Shown here: piece after piece, positions 53,168 to 61,939 of the stretch
Layout of the letters: every line of letters begins with the position of its first letter
How positions within the stretch are numbered: the stretch's first letter is position 1
NCBI RefSeq assembly: GCF_030506365.1
Contig: NZ_CP073092.1
Span: forward strand, 2,408,158-2,472,157
DNA length: 64,000 nt
From: Corynebacterium tuberculostearicum
GTDB lineage: Bacteria; Actinomycetota; Actinomycetes; Mycobacteriales; Mycobacteriaceae
Reading direction: 5' to 3'
Made by a program: the position numbers and the translations under genes
Notes under the pieces: generated by a model
Seen by the model: only the letters and a program-made list of their open reading frames with translations
The model's database searches: none
Told to the model about the DNA's origin: nothing

Positions 53168-54136
53168 TCATCCTTGCTCTGAGACAGGGATCGATGACCA
53201 AGCTCGGATAGGCCCGTCATGAAGTCCCTGGAAGAACTGATACTTCTCTAGAGGGATACGCGCCGGCGGATCGTAGTCTTTCGCTTCTACCAATTGATCC
53301 TCATAAGTATCTGCAACCTGCGCCGGAGTTAAGCGCACTAGATAGCCTTCTGTCCCATAAAAGGAATCGTCATACGGGGACACACCCAGCGGCGCGAGGA
53401 TGTCTTCGACCTGCTTTTCTCCAAACTGGGACCACATAATCCGCGCGTGCTCGTCGGTAAAAGACTCTTCCGGAAACTCAGTGACCTTTGGCAAGGAATC
53501 AAAATCAAAACCGTAGTCTTTAAACGGTTCGGTTTGATCAGAAAGAAACCTCATATATCGATACCACCGGCCATTGGAATTTTTAGCAGTTTCATTTGTC
53601 AGACAGCGGTATACATAGCAATCGAGGTAAGTTTCATAAGGTTTCGAAGGAATCGCACGCATTGAAAAACGAAGCATTCCATAGCTTGCTCGGCGGGAAA
53701 AAGTTTCATCAGTGTTGTCTACCCATGGTTCATGCTCTATAGAAATGTAGTACGGGACCTGCGGCGTAATTTCTTGCTGGAGTGCAAGGTCGTAGGAAAA
53801 CTCGGCAATTCCTGGGAGCTTAGTTGATTGTGGGAATGAGCATGGCCCGAATACAGCCGTCCACTCCGAGTTAGTAGGAACAAAAACAAACTGAAGAATA
53901 TGATTCTGTGGCTTGATTAGTCCTGCTAGTTGGTTTCTGCCAGCCGCTACTTTTTTGACATGAACGTTGCACTCGACCTTGTGATTTTCCCTGTAAAGAT
54001 AGGGTTTTGCATAAGGGCTATCGAAGCCTGAAGCCCACTTCTCAAATTCCTTGACGACAGTTTCAATTGGAAATCGAAGGAGTTTTACTTCGTACGATAT
54101 AGGTGCGATGGACTCGGTGAAGAAAAACTTCTTCAT
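53168..54136 (-). CDS. candidate immunity protein 2 (paralogue of the adjacent gene)
   Basis: A 322-residue soluble, acidic, aromatic-rich protein without signal peptide or helix. No family is recognised. Its C-terminal part (LAPLGVSPYDDSFYGTEGYL near residue 265) aligns with HLFGLDPFNRDFLTGRATLI in the neighbouring 281-residue protein, and both carry a WTAV segment in the first half (NSEWTAVFGPC here), so the two are diverged paralogues. Its ATG overlaps the neighbour's stop by one base. Cytosolic location and position after the toxin gene fit an immunity role, which is inference. Confidence 0.55.
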   Translation of the reverse strand: MKKFFFTESIAPISYEVKLLRFPIETVVKEFEKWASGFDSPYAKPYLYRENHKVECNVHVKKVAAGRNQLAGLIKPQNHILQFVFVPTNSEWTAVFGPCSFPQSTKLPGIAEFSYDLALQQEITPQVPYYISIEHEPWVDNTDETFSRRASYGMLRFSMRAIPSKPYETYLDCYVYRCLTNETAKNSNGRWYRYMRFLSDQTEPFKDYGFDFDSLPKVTEFPEESFTDEHARIMWSQFGEKQVEDILAPLGVSPYDDSFYGTEGYLVRLTPAQVADTYEDQLVEAKDYDPPARIPLEKYQFFQGLHDGPIRAWSSIPVSEQG

Positions 54137-54981
54137 TAACCTTCACTCCTTTCATGTTCTCGATCCCACGTGTGCTCTGGATAATCAAAAATTGCTGAAG
54201 ATCCATAGGCTTGCGCAAGAGGGTAGCCTGCATTAATTAGCGTGGCACGTCCGGTGAGGAAATCTCTATTGAAAGGATCTAGCCCAAAAAGATGCGCGCA
54301 GTCAGCCAGATCCTGGGTAGTAAACCGTTTCCGTAAAGGTCCTTTCTTAGCTTTTAGTCTTTCCAACCCAGGGAAGTGAAATTCTTCCGCCTCTGGCCAT
54401 TGTGTAAATGCTTGAAACCTTGACTCGCCTTCACCGATGCCTACGTCGAAGAATTGCTCGCCTCGATTTTCGGGTACTGGTTCTGAAAGTCCAATAGCGG
54501 CATGGATGTCATAGGAGTGGACCGTGAGGTTCTTAGTGCCAGTGCGTGAGCCGAGTGCGTCCTCTAGCTCTCGCTCGTCAGGATGGTCCTGGATAAGCAC
54601 TTGGGTCATTCCCGGGACGAAAGGAATCGATCCAACAAGTCCAATGAAACTCAGAAACTGTTCGTATTCCATAGGCCTATCGCACAGGAACCATACCCAT
54701 TCAGGATTCTTGGTTTCCAGGACTGCCGTCCAACGGCGAGGAATCTTCGGATCCCGTACCCCAAGGCGCAGCGCGTTGGGAAGGTCATCGACCGTCGTGT
54801 CAATCTCTACATATTGCTGTGACCAGTAACTGTTGGCAGCACCTTCAGGCGTGATGAAAATTCGCGAGCGTGAAGCCGCCTCTACGGCATAGTCGTAGGG
54901 AAGTTTTAGGAACAATTGGTCATAGGAATATGGCGCAAACAGATAATCAATATCTCGGCGAAGGTAAAGGGTCATTCTCAT
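54136..54981 (-). CDS. candidate immunity protein 1
   Basis: A 281-residue soluble acidic protein starting 11 bp after the stop of the large exported ALF-repeat protein. It has no signal peptide. Recognisable segments are RRWTAVLETKNPEWVWFLCD near residue 82 and FTTQDLADCAHLFGLDPFNR near 230, the latter shared with the downstream paralogue. The tight spacing to a polymorphic-toxin-like gene is the usual position of an immunity gene. No database family comes to mind. Confidence 0.55.
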   Translation of the reverse strand: MRMTLYLRRDIDYLFAPYSYDQLFLKLPYDYAVEAASRSRIFITPEGAANSYWSQQYVEIDTTVDDLPNALRLGVRDPKIPRRWTAVLETKNPEWVWFLCDRPMEYEQFLSFIGLVGSIPFVPGMTQVLIQDHPDERELEDALGSRTGTKNLTVHSYDIHAAIGLSEPVPENRGEQFFDVGIGEGESRFQAFTQWPEAEEFHFPGLERLKAKKGPLRKRFTTQDLADCAHLFGLDPFNRDFLTGRATLINAGYPLAQAYGSSAIFDYPEHTWDREHERSEG

Positions 54982-54992
54982 ACCATTCCAAG

Positions 54993-57900
54993 TTAAGGGT
55001 TGTAGCTATCTACTGCGTTTCGATTGGCCGTGATGACTTTCATGAGGTCGTCGGATTCGTCGATGTCGTCGAGTGTAAGAAGCCAGACGTCTGCATTCGG
55101 ATTGGCATCCAATAGTTGGCGTGCATGGTGAAACGCTCGTGGTGCAGGAGGTCGATCAAACTCCGTCTTTATTGACCGGCCAGAGCTATCGACAATATTA
55201 ACGTCAGGGCGTCCGCGACTAAGAGTCTTTAGAACCTTTTTGTCAAGTTTTTCATCGTAGACAAAATCAACATCACGCTGATTTAATCGTGCAGCCGATG
55301 CGCCTCGCTTCTGTGCGAATAATGCTTGCATCTGGGCAAACTGGTTTTGCGCGGAGGTTTTCCCAACTGTTCGCTTATGCAGATCCAATGGTTTAGGAGC
55401 ATTCCGCAAACCAATTATATTTAGGATATGCGGTTGAGTTACTGGGACTTGAATTACTGAATTTGCAACCTTATCTTGGAGGCTCGAAATTGCCGCAATG
55501 ACTTGCGTCTCCTTGGTCTTGTACCCAAAGGCCATGATTTCGGAAGCTTTAATATCGCTTAGCGGTGTTGTCCTGTCCCATTTCATGAACACGTTAAGTT
55601 CATCTGGGGTTAACGTGTGGATATCGAGCTGATGGACAGTAAATGTCCTGGGATATCCGCCGCAGCGCGAGATAGCAGGCTGAATATGTGCTTTAGTCTT
55701 GTTGTGTGTTGGCCTGTGTATGGCGAAGGAATACGTCGGTTGTTGGCGAGATGCTGCTAGTGCGATCCCGCATTTTCCTGGTTTACTCAGACCAGCGATA
55801 AGGCGGTCTGCTTTTTGTTGCTTGCGTACGCTTAGGAGTTTTTTGACATCTGGGAGCTTGGCTAAGAGTTTCCGGATAGCCGATGCTGCCTTTAACCCTT
55901 TGCCGAACTTAACAATGGCCCCGCCTGGAATGAAGCTTAATGCAGTCCAGAGGCAGCCTGAGATTTCTCCCTTGAAGCAATTGATTACGTCGGTAACGCC
56001 TATAAAGTCAAGCAAGATGTTTAGTGCTTCTTTGCCGATGGTTTCTTTAATGGCATCAAGAACGCTTGTCGGTGCGTTGTCACCTGCTCCAGCCATGGAG
56101 GCTTCTTGTAGTTCTGCTTCTTCTGCGAGTTGCTTTTGGATTGCTGCGTCGTAGGCTTCTTGAGCTGCTTGGCCTGCACGCTGAGCGTCGTAGCCGGCTT
56201 GATTGGCTGATTGGCGTGCGGTTGCAGCAGAACTTGCGGCATCACTTGCTGATTGGTGTGCTTGTAAAGCATAGCTGGTAGCTGCATCGGCATTAGCGCC
56301 AGCTTGTCGTGCATCGGCTTCCGCTTGGTTGGCGGCAGCATGAGCTCGCTCTTTCTGGGCTAGAGCAAAGCGTAGGGAGTTTTCTGCGTTGCGCACATGG
56401 TCTTGTGCGATTCGGGCAGATTGAGCTGCCTTTCCTGCCCACTGCGAAGCTTGATTGGCGTAGTCTCTTGCTTTTACAGAATCGCCATAGGCGGCGTAGT
56501 AGGACTGCTGGGCTTTAGCTGCGCTTTCGGATGCTTTTTGTGCTGCGGAAAAACCCTGTTGAAGTAGAGCGTCGATACTGTCGTTGTAAACTGTGCGCTC
56601 GGCATCATCGCCAGACTTTCGAAAAGCTTCAACAGAGACAAATTCGTTGAGCATGGCTCGGTCGCCGAGCACGGCTGCTTCTGCAGAAGCTTTAAGTTCG
56701 GGTCCGCCGGTTCTTGCGAGTTCGTAGGCTTGGCGTTGTTGGTCTTCATATCGAGCTTTTTCAAAGCCGCCTTCAACGACAAAATCGGCAAGGTCATCGT
56801 AGGTTCCAGAAGAAATGGCTGCGTCAGCTTTTTCCTTAACGGTATTGCCGCCGGCGTCGCGAAGCTGCCAAGCTTGTCGAGTTAGTTCCGGGACTTTCAT
56901 AGTGTGAACAGTCTCGTTAAGGAACGTGTCTAACTCTGCTGGAGGGTCTTCGATATGCTCGTCGGCAGCTTTGCGGATTTCTGGGTTGGGATCTGCCTGC
57001 CACAAGAATTGGGCCTTGGTGACATTGTCTTGGTATTTGAGGGAGTCGAAAGACTTCACGAAGGCCAGAAGATCTTCGTGAGATCCGGTTTGGAGTGCGA
57101 CTTGAGCGCCGCCCTGGACCATGGAATCGCCTACTTGTAAAGCAGAGACTGTAAGTTGCTGGACTTTTGCAGTGTCGATACTCTCCTCAGGAACTTGCGC
57201 TAGAGAGGCAAGTTCTGTCAGATCTGCTTGCAGGCGTTGTTTTTCTTCCTTGTTATCGTGGACTACCTTATCTTGTGCATCTTCGAGTTCACGTGCATAT
57301 ACTGCTTGGTCTTTGAGGTATTGGGCTTCTTGTTCTTGGCGCTGGGTGGCAGCTTCTTGAGAAAGTTTGGCGATGTCATTGGCAAGGTTGATGGCCTCGA
57401 TGGATTTTATCGCTGATTCTTGGGCTGATTGGGCATTAGCGCCGGCTCTTTGTGCGGCGGCAGAGGCATTGCCGGCTTCTCGTGCTGCGTCTTCTGCGGC
57501 TTGGGCGCTTTTGTTTGCGTGGTCGGCGGCTTGTCGAGCTGCTGTACGGGCTTTTTGTACTAGTTCGGTGATCTGGTTGACGATTCCGTCGACTTCGTTA
57601 GAGGCTGCGCGTGCTCGAGAGGCTGCTGCGCGTGCTCGTGCGGCACCTGCTCGTGCTTCTGCTGCGGCTTGGTCACCGGCTCCTGCGGCGGCTGCTGCTT
57701 CGGATGCAGCGGCTGCTGCCGCATCTGCATTGTTTGCAGCGCTGGCTGCGGCGCCGCTGGCGGTGCGGGCAAAGCCGGCGGCGGCGTCTGCGTGGACAAA
57801 AGATTGCGCGGCTTTGTCAGCAGCCCGTGCAGCATCACGAGCTTGTTCGGCTGCTTGGCGCGCTTGAGATGCCATGGAGGCGTCATAGCCTGCCGCAGAA

Positions 57901-58994
57901 GCACGGGATGCTGCTTCTTGGGCTGCAATCCGTGCCCGAGAAGCAGCAGAGGCTGCACGAGCTAGAGCATCGGCAGTTTGGGCTAAGGCTTGTCGTGCTT
58001 CTGCTGCTGCAGCCACTGCGTTATCGGCTACTTGGGCAGACTGGTTAGCAAGCTTTCCTGCCGACGCTGCGGCATTGCCTGCCCTTACTTGTGCTGCATC
58101 GGCGGCTAGTGCCTCATCTTTTGCTTTTTGAGTAGCCTGTCGAGATGCCTCTGTTGCCCGTCTGGCTTGGTCAGCGTTTGTTGCAGCGAAGCTTGCGGCA
58201 CGCTGGGCTTTATCGGACTCTTCGATAGCGGTATCGACCAGTTCGGTAATACTCATCTTCTCTGAGTCTTGGGCCGCATCAACAAACTGCCCATAGCGAA
58301 GATACGACTCAATTGCTGTATCTGTATCTGTCATCAGTGCTTCTGAAGCGCCTGCAGCAACTGATGGGAGTGGGGATCGGGAAAGTTCGTAGACTTCGCG
58401 TCGTTTATCATCCCAGCGAGCTTTATCTGCACCTGTTGCTGCAAACTCGCTTAGGGCTTCTTCAGTGTCTGTAGATAGTGCCTTTTCGGCTGCTGATTTA
58501 AGGACACTTCCTTCTGGCGCTTGGGTCGCTTTCCACGCGGTGGCACGATCATCTTCGGTTTGGGCTGTTTGCCACCCAGTATCGATAAAGTTGCTAAGAC
58601 TGTCGATATCACCTGCATCAAGTGCCTGTTTGGCTGCGTTTTGAACGTTTTCTTCAGATAGTGAAGAGATTGTCACCACTATTTGGCGAAGGTCTTGAGT
58701 GCGGGCCTCATCCATGCCTGATTTCGCATAAGCAGATAATTCTTCTTGCCCGCCTCGAAGTACTTCTTCAGCAGCTGCCTGCGAGGCAGGGAAGTTGGTG
58801 CTCACCATTTCAATGGCATAGTTTCGCGCTTGCTGTTCATCAGCAATCTCAGCACCCAGGTCGCGTTGATCTACTTGGGCAAGCGCATGCGCTGACGAAA
58901 GGCTAAGCCCTACTGCAGCAGCGGTGATAACGGACATGATTTTTCGAGCGCAATGTGTCACTGTCTTCGCAGGGTGATGATGCTTGTAGCGCAT
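54993..58994 (-). CDS. exported ALF-repeat/coiled-coil polymorphic toxin candidate
   Basis: A 1333-residue exported protein. A signal peptide (SVITAAAVGLSLSSAHALA) is followed by ~200 residues of ALF-type repeats (AAEEVLRGGQEELSAYAKSG, then KALSTDTEEALSEFAATGAD). A ~370-residue Ala-rich coiled coil follows, then a second ALF block (~630-830) and a second Ala-rich coiled coil (~835-985). A pre-toxin segment, DVINCFKGEISGCLWTALSF, ends with IPGGAIVKFGKG near residue 1040. The last ~265 residues are a compositionally different, basic domain with RGRPDVNIVDSSGRSIKTEF and ANADVWLLTLDD-like strands, perhaps nuclease-like but unassigned. This order (export, repeats, pre-toxin, variable C-terminus) is that of polymorphic toxins of actinobacteria. 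Confidence 0.75.
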   Translation of the reverse strand: MRYKHHHPAKTVTHCARKIMSVITAAAVGLSLSSAHALAQVDQRDLGAEIADEQQARNYAIEMVSTNFPASQAAAEEVLRGGQEELSAYAKSGMDEARTQDLRQIVVTISSLSEENVQNAAKQALDAGDIDSLSNFIDTGWQTAQTEDDRATAWKATQAPEGSVLKSAAEKALSTDTEEALSEFAATGADKARWDDKRREVYELSRSPLPSVAAGASEALMTDTDTAIESYLRYGQFVDAAQDSEKMSITELVDTAIEESDKAQRAASFAATNADQARRATEASRQATQKAKDEALAADAAQVRAGNAAASAGKLANQSAQVADNAVAAAAEARQALAQTADALARAASAASRARIAAQEAASRASAAGYDASMASQARQAAEQARDAARAADKAAQSFVHADAAAGFARTASGAAASAANNADAAAAAASEAAAAAGAGDQAAAEARAGAARARAAASRARAASNEVDGIVNQITELVQKARTAARQAADHANKSAQAAEDAAREAGNASAAAQRAGANAQSAQESAIKSIEAINLANDIAKLSQEAATQRQEQEAQYLKDQAVYARELEDAQDKVVHDNKEEKQRLQADLTELASLAQVPEESIDTAKVQQLTVSALQVGDSMVQGGAQVALQTGSHEDLLAFVKSFDSLKYQDNVTKAQFLWQADPNPEIRKAADEHIEDPPAELDTFLNETVHTMKVPELTRQAWQLRDAGGNTVKEKADAAISSGTYDDLADFVVEGGFEKARYEDQQRQAYELARTGGPELKASAEAAVLGDRAMLNEFVSVEAFRKSGDDAERTVYNDSIDALLQQGFSAAQKASESAAKAQQSYYAAYGDSVKARDYANQASQWAGKAAQSARIAQDHVRNAENSLRFALAQKERAHAAANQAEADARQAGANADAATSYALQAHQSASDAASSAATARQSANQAGYDAQRAGQAAQEAYDAAIQKQLAEEAELQEASMAGAGDNAPTSVLDAIKETIGKEALNILLDFIGVTDVINCFKGEISGCLWTALSFIPGGAIVKFGKGLKAASAIRKLLAKLPDVKKLLSVRKQQKADRLIAGLSKPGKCGIALAASRQQPTYSFAIHRPTHNKTKAHIQPAISRCGGYPRTFTVHQLDIHTLTPDELNVFMKWDRTTPLSDIKASEIMAFGYKTKETQVIAAISSLQDKVANSVIQVPVTQPHILNIIGLRNAPKPLDLHKRTVGKTSAQNQFAQMQALFAQKRGASAARLNQRDVDFVYDEKLDKKVLKTLSRGRPDVNIVDSSGRSIKTEFDRPPAPRAFHHARQLLDANPNADVWLLTLDDIDESDDLMKVITANRNAVDSYNP

Positions 58995-59104
58995 GTGCGG
59001 ACTTTCTTATCTAAAGGTATGGGTTAATTGGGCGCTATGCGTTACAGCGAAAGCAGCCTGAAAAGGCATACACAGTGGCGGCCCTTTTATTACATGTTTT
59101 GTGT

Positions 59105-59998
59105 TTACTTCCCGGGTAGGGCAAGGCCCTGGTCGATAAACCACACCGATTCACTCGTGCGAGAAGTGGTGGTCGCAACCTTTTGCGTCCCACTTGCTGT
59201 GAGAACACGATTTTGATTTAGTGCCGAAGCAAGGCGAGTTCCTGTGGGAGTTTCTGCCACACTTGCAGGACACCACGTTGCACCTTTGGCGTTCGGGTTG
59301 CTATGAACAGCTACCGATCCGTTAGAGTGCATGGTCAAGAAGACGCCTGGATATGCGGCTGCTTCCAAGGACAGGCACTGAGAACCATCGCGGGCTGGGA
59401 CTACTTTAAAAGACGCGTCGAGGCGATCATTAAAGCCTGAGTTTCTATCTATGCTTGATAGTTCTACTCCGGCCCAAGACAATCGCAGTATTTTTCCGCC
59501 GGCATATCGGCCAGCAGAACGCATACTGATCACGTGTGGGTTGGCTGTATCCACGCTAAGGTCGCCAGTGCCAGCACCGGTTGAGGTCGCTACCGGGGTG
59601 ACCTGCATTTCAACAACGGTAGAACGATTATTGCCAACGTCGATGCTTTGGATTTTTCCTGGTTCCACTACTCGCTGCCAGTACACATCACCATCAGGCA
59701 ACTTAAAGGCCACTGAAACCGGTACTTTTAAGCGATTGACAACTCCATACGATCCCGTAATGTTCACGGCCACCCAGCCTGTGGGCTTTGTAAGGAAAAA
59801 GCACGCTTTAGAATTTTCCAGCTCTGAAGAATCAATACGCACGTACTCCGCCCCAGTAGCACAGTCTTTTTGAACGAGACCACCGTCGCCTGCTGTGGTG
59901 TTCACAGGCGTTTCCGCTAGTGCGGGAGAGGTAGCAAGACCAGCAGAAACTATGCAGGTAAGTACTCCGATAGATAAGCGTTGGACAAAAGAATTCAC
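59105..59998 (-). CDS. exported AbfB (arabinofuranose-binding) domain protein
   Basis: A 297-residue secreted protein with a signal peptide (LSIGVLTCIVSAGLATSPALA). Residues ~30-150 form an unassigned beta-rich domain with two cysteines. The C-terminal ~140 residues match the AbfB beta-trefoil of fungal and actinobacterial arabinofuranosidases: ISMRSAGRYAGGKILRLSWA, then DASFKVVPARDGSQCLSLEA and YPGVFLTMHSNGSVAVHSNP. No catalytic domain is attached, so it should bind arabinan rather than cut it. GTG 59998 is chosen because AAGGAG lies 6 nt upstream; the track to 60034 lacks this. It lies between the LGFP gene and the toxin-like gene, same strand. Confidence 0.78.
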   Translation of the reverse strand: MNSFVQRLSIGVLTCIVSAGLATSPALAETPVNTTAGDGGLVQKDCATGAEYVRIDSSELENSKACFFLTKPTGWVAVNITGSYGVVNRLKVPVSVAFKLPDGDVYWQRVVEPGKIQSIDVGNNRSTVVEMQVTPVATSTGAGTGDLSVDTANPHVISMRSAGRYAGGKILRLSWAGVELSSIDRNSGFNDRLDASFKVVPARDGSQCLSLEAAAYPGVFLTMHSNGSVAVHSNPNAKGATWCPASVAETPTGTRLASALNQNRVLTASGTQKVATTTSRTSESVWFIDQGLALPGK

Positions 59999-60039
59999 AA
60001 TAGGCTCCTTGAATCTAGGTACGCAGTTGAACACCGTGG

Positions 60040-61345
60040 TTACTTCGACAACGGGATATACGTCGTCGAAGAGGAATTAATGGTTGAACGCACAGTTCCG
60101 GCAAACTTGCTCCATACCTGTGAACCAATGTGATCGGAGCTAAAAGGACCTTGAACCTTTGAGGTCTGTGTCGGGCCAAAGGATTCGACTACGAGGCGAA
60201 CCCATGTTTTGTCAGAGCCGGTGTAGGAATTTTCTACGCTGTCGTTGTCGAAGACAACATCGTCATCATCTGCATTGGGGGAAGCTACTTCATCGAATCG
60301 GATGTTTAGTGTTCTGCCGCCGCCTTCAGGATGATCACTAGCAGTAACCAGTGAAAACCCTTCATCAGAGATACGCTCTACGGTTACTTTGCTTTTAGCT
60401 CCGCCCACACCTGTAAAAGTGCATACGGAGCCCTCGGTAATTTCGTCAGGGCACCCTGAGAGAGGAAAGTACTTATCCATGTTTTGGATAACTTCACGAT
60501 AAACCCCGGCTGCATGCCACCGCTTGAAGTCGGTGGTGTTAAACAGTGGATAAATCTGACGGTAACTCGAAATATTCTGATTGTCATAAGCCTCCAGGGC
60601 CTTGCCAGTAGGTTCAAAATACTGAATAGATCCGCTCTGGAAATCCTGCTTTATGCCTCCGCCTGCAGCGTATTTTTCCGATGTGGGAAACTTCAAAGAG
60701 CTACGCTCCCATCCCTGACTTCCCCAAAAATCCCGAATGGGGCCAGAAATACTATGGACCCCGCCAGCTTGTGACCAGTAGATAGATCCGCCTTGAAAAT
60801 GGTTGTAGCGCCCAGTCTTTTCTGGGGTAAGCAACTCATCAGTGGTTGGGTATCCTAGCTCACCGGTCTCCCAGCCTTGCTGAGCCCATTTATCGCGAAT
60901 TCCTCCCCACACTTGATGAGCATCAGTCTCTGGCGACCAGTAGATAGACCCGCCCTGGAAATGGTTAAACCGCCCCTTACCATCAGGGGTCTTCAACTCA
61001 TCAGTAATGGGATATCCCAAGGCCGCGCCTTCCCAGCCAAGATCTCCCCACTTATTGCGAATACGCCCACCCACCTGGTGAGCAATTCCATTATCAACAC
61101 CGGCATGCCAGTAAATGGAGGCATCCTTAGCAAACACCTGGAACCGACCATTATTTTTAGCTACACGCTCATCAGTTGTAGCGTCACCAAAAGTCTTCCA
61201 CCCACCAAGCCGGTGATACGCCTCTTCAATACGACCACCAATCCAATGACCGTGAAAAAACCTTGGCACTTGAAACACCAGCACCAGCAAAAGTAACACT
61301 TGCACATACCGCAATAGTTGCAGTCAGCTTCTTAGCGAATTTCAT
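60040..61345 (-). pseudogene. LGFP-repeat cell-wall protein, frameshifted at an A6/T6 tract
   Basis: ATG 61345 (after AAAGGGC) encodes a clean signal peptide, MKFAKKLTATIAVCASVTFA, GAGVSSAKVF, then leaves frame at six T on the coding strand (61255-61260) and stops within 12 codons. The main frame continues from FFHGHWIGGRIEEAYHRLGG. Deleting one T would join them as KVFHGHWIGG. The main frame has four LGFP-type repeats (ALGYPITDELKTPDGKGRFN, then ELGYPTTDELLTPEKTGRYN) over residues ~25-225, and a unique C-terminal domain of ~190 residues with two cysteines. LGFP repeats are thought to anchor proteins to the mycolate cell wall. Phase variation, a true mutation or a sequencing error are all possible. 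Confidence 0.8.
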
Positions 61346-61586
61346 CCGTAGCCCTTTCACACCACCGCATTTAAAAACAGCTGAACACCAGATAATTGAC
61401 AGCCTGAGTTAGGGTATCGCTACGGTTGCACACAGTCCATAGATGTGTGTTTTGAAACCTTATCTAAAAACTAAATAATTCGTTAAAACGCCAGATGAGC
61501 ACATGCGCAGACTCGATTTTCGCGTCTCGCGAAAGGTATTCAAAATAACCTATATGAGGGGTACATATAACTCTAATCTAAACATT

Positions 61587-61615
61587 TACACTGCACATTC
61601 AGGCTGGGCAGTGTA
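61587..61615. promoter_or_regulatory. perfect inverted repeat in an A+T-rich gap
   Basis: TACACTGC (61587-61594) and GCAGTGTA (61608-61615) flank 13 nt. The surrounding 61400-61620 is markedly A+T-rich and lies upstream of the LGFP gene, so promoter or operator function for the toxin-locus series is possible. Confidence 0.35.
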
Positions 61616-61642
61616 CACATTGCATGTCAACGATGCGCTTTG

Positions 61643-61801
61643 GTGGGTGAAGCGGTGACGGACATTGTTCATGAAGCCCAGGACACGCACCTGTGCGCCT
61701 TGTTCATCGAAGCCCACGGGGGCGGTGGAGACTACGAGTACGCGCTAGACGCCGCCACGCTCGCCCGACTCGTGCGCGCAGCACAGAGGGCACTTTCTTA
61801 A
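61643..61801 (+). CDS. possible small protein or gene remnant
   Basis: A G+C-rich open frame encodes about 52 residues from GTG 61643 (or 48 from GTG 61655), ending EYALDAATLARLVRAAQRALS. The amino-acid pattern looks coding, but the frame is open further upstream and no ribosome site is clear, so it may be the 3' end of a lost core gene at the edge of the accessory region. Function unknown. Confidence 0.3.
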   Translation: MGEAVTDIVHEAQDTHLCALFIEAHGGGGDYEYALDAATLARLVRAAQRALS

Positions 61802-61879
61802 CAACGTCCCGCAGATAATCCAGACAAACTTCTAGGCTTAGCCACCAGCCTCAAAGGAAAGCTGTTGCGGAGACAAGTA

Positions 61880-61921
61880 ACCGCCCCGGCAGGCAGCCCA
61901 TGAGCTGCCATCCGGGGCGGT
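61880..61921. terminator. strong two-arm hairpin at the end of the ABC-2 operon
   Basis: ACCGCCCCGG (61880-61889) pairs with CCGGGGCGGT (61912-61921), and an inner GGCAGC (61892-61897) pairs with GCTGCC (61904-61909). It lies 18 bp after the permease stop. T-runs are short, but the stem is very stable. Confidence 0.65.
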
Positions 61922-61939
61922 GCTGTGCGTTAGAGCCGC

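Noticed and set aside
57367..57867. Plus-strand Ala/Arg-rich frames opposite the toxin-like gene
   Set aside because: They arise from the GCN/GCT-rich codons of the coiled coil read in reverse and have no start signals or family match.
54993..58994. Tape-measure or phage tail protein
   Set aside because: It has a Sec signal peptide, ALF repeats and a pre-toxin segment, and there are no phage structural genes nearby.
61261..61314. Start of the LGFP protein at 61314 (MRYVQVLLLL)
   Set aside because: This reads the signal-peptide DNA in the wrong frame; the true signal peptide starts at 61345 with a ribosome site, separated by the A6 frameshift.
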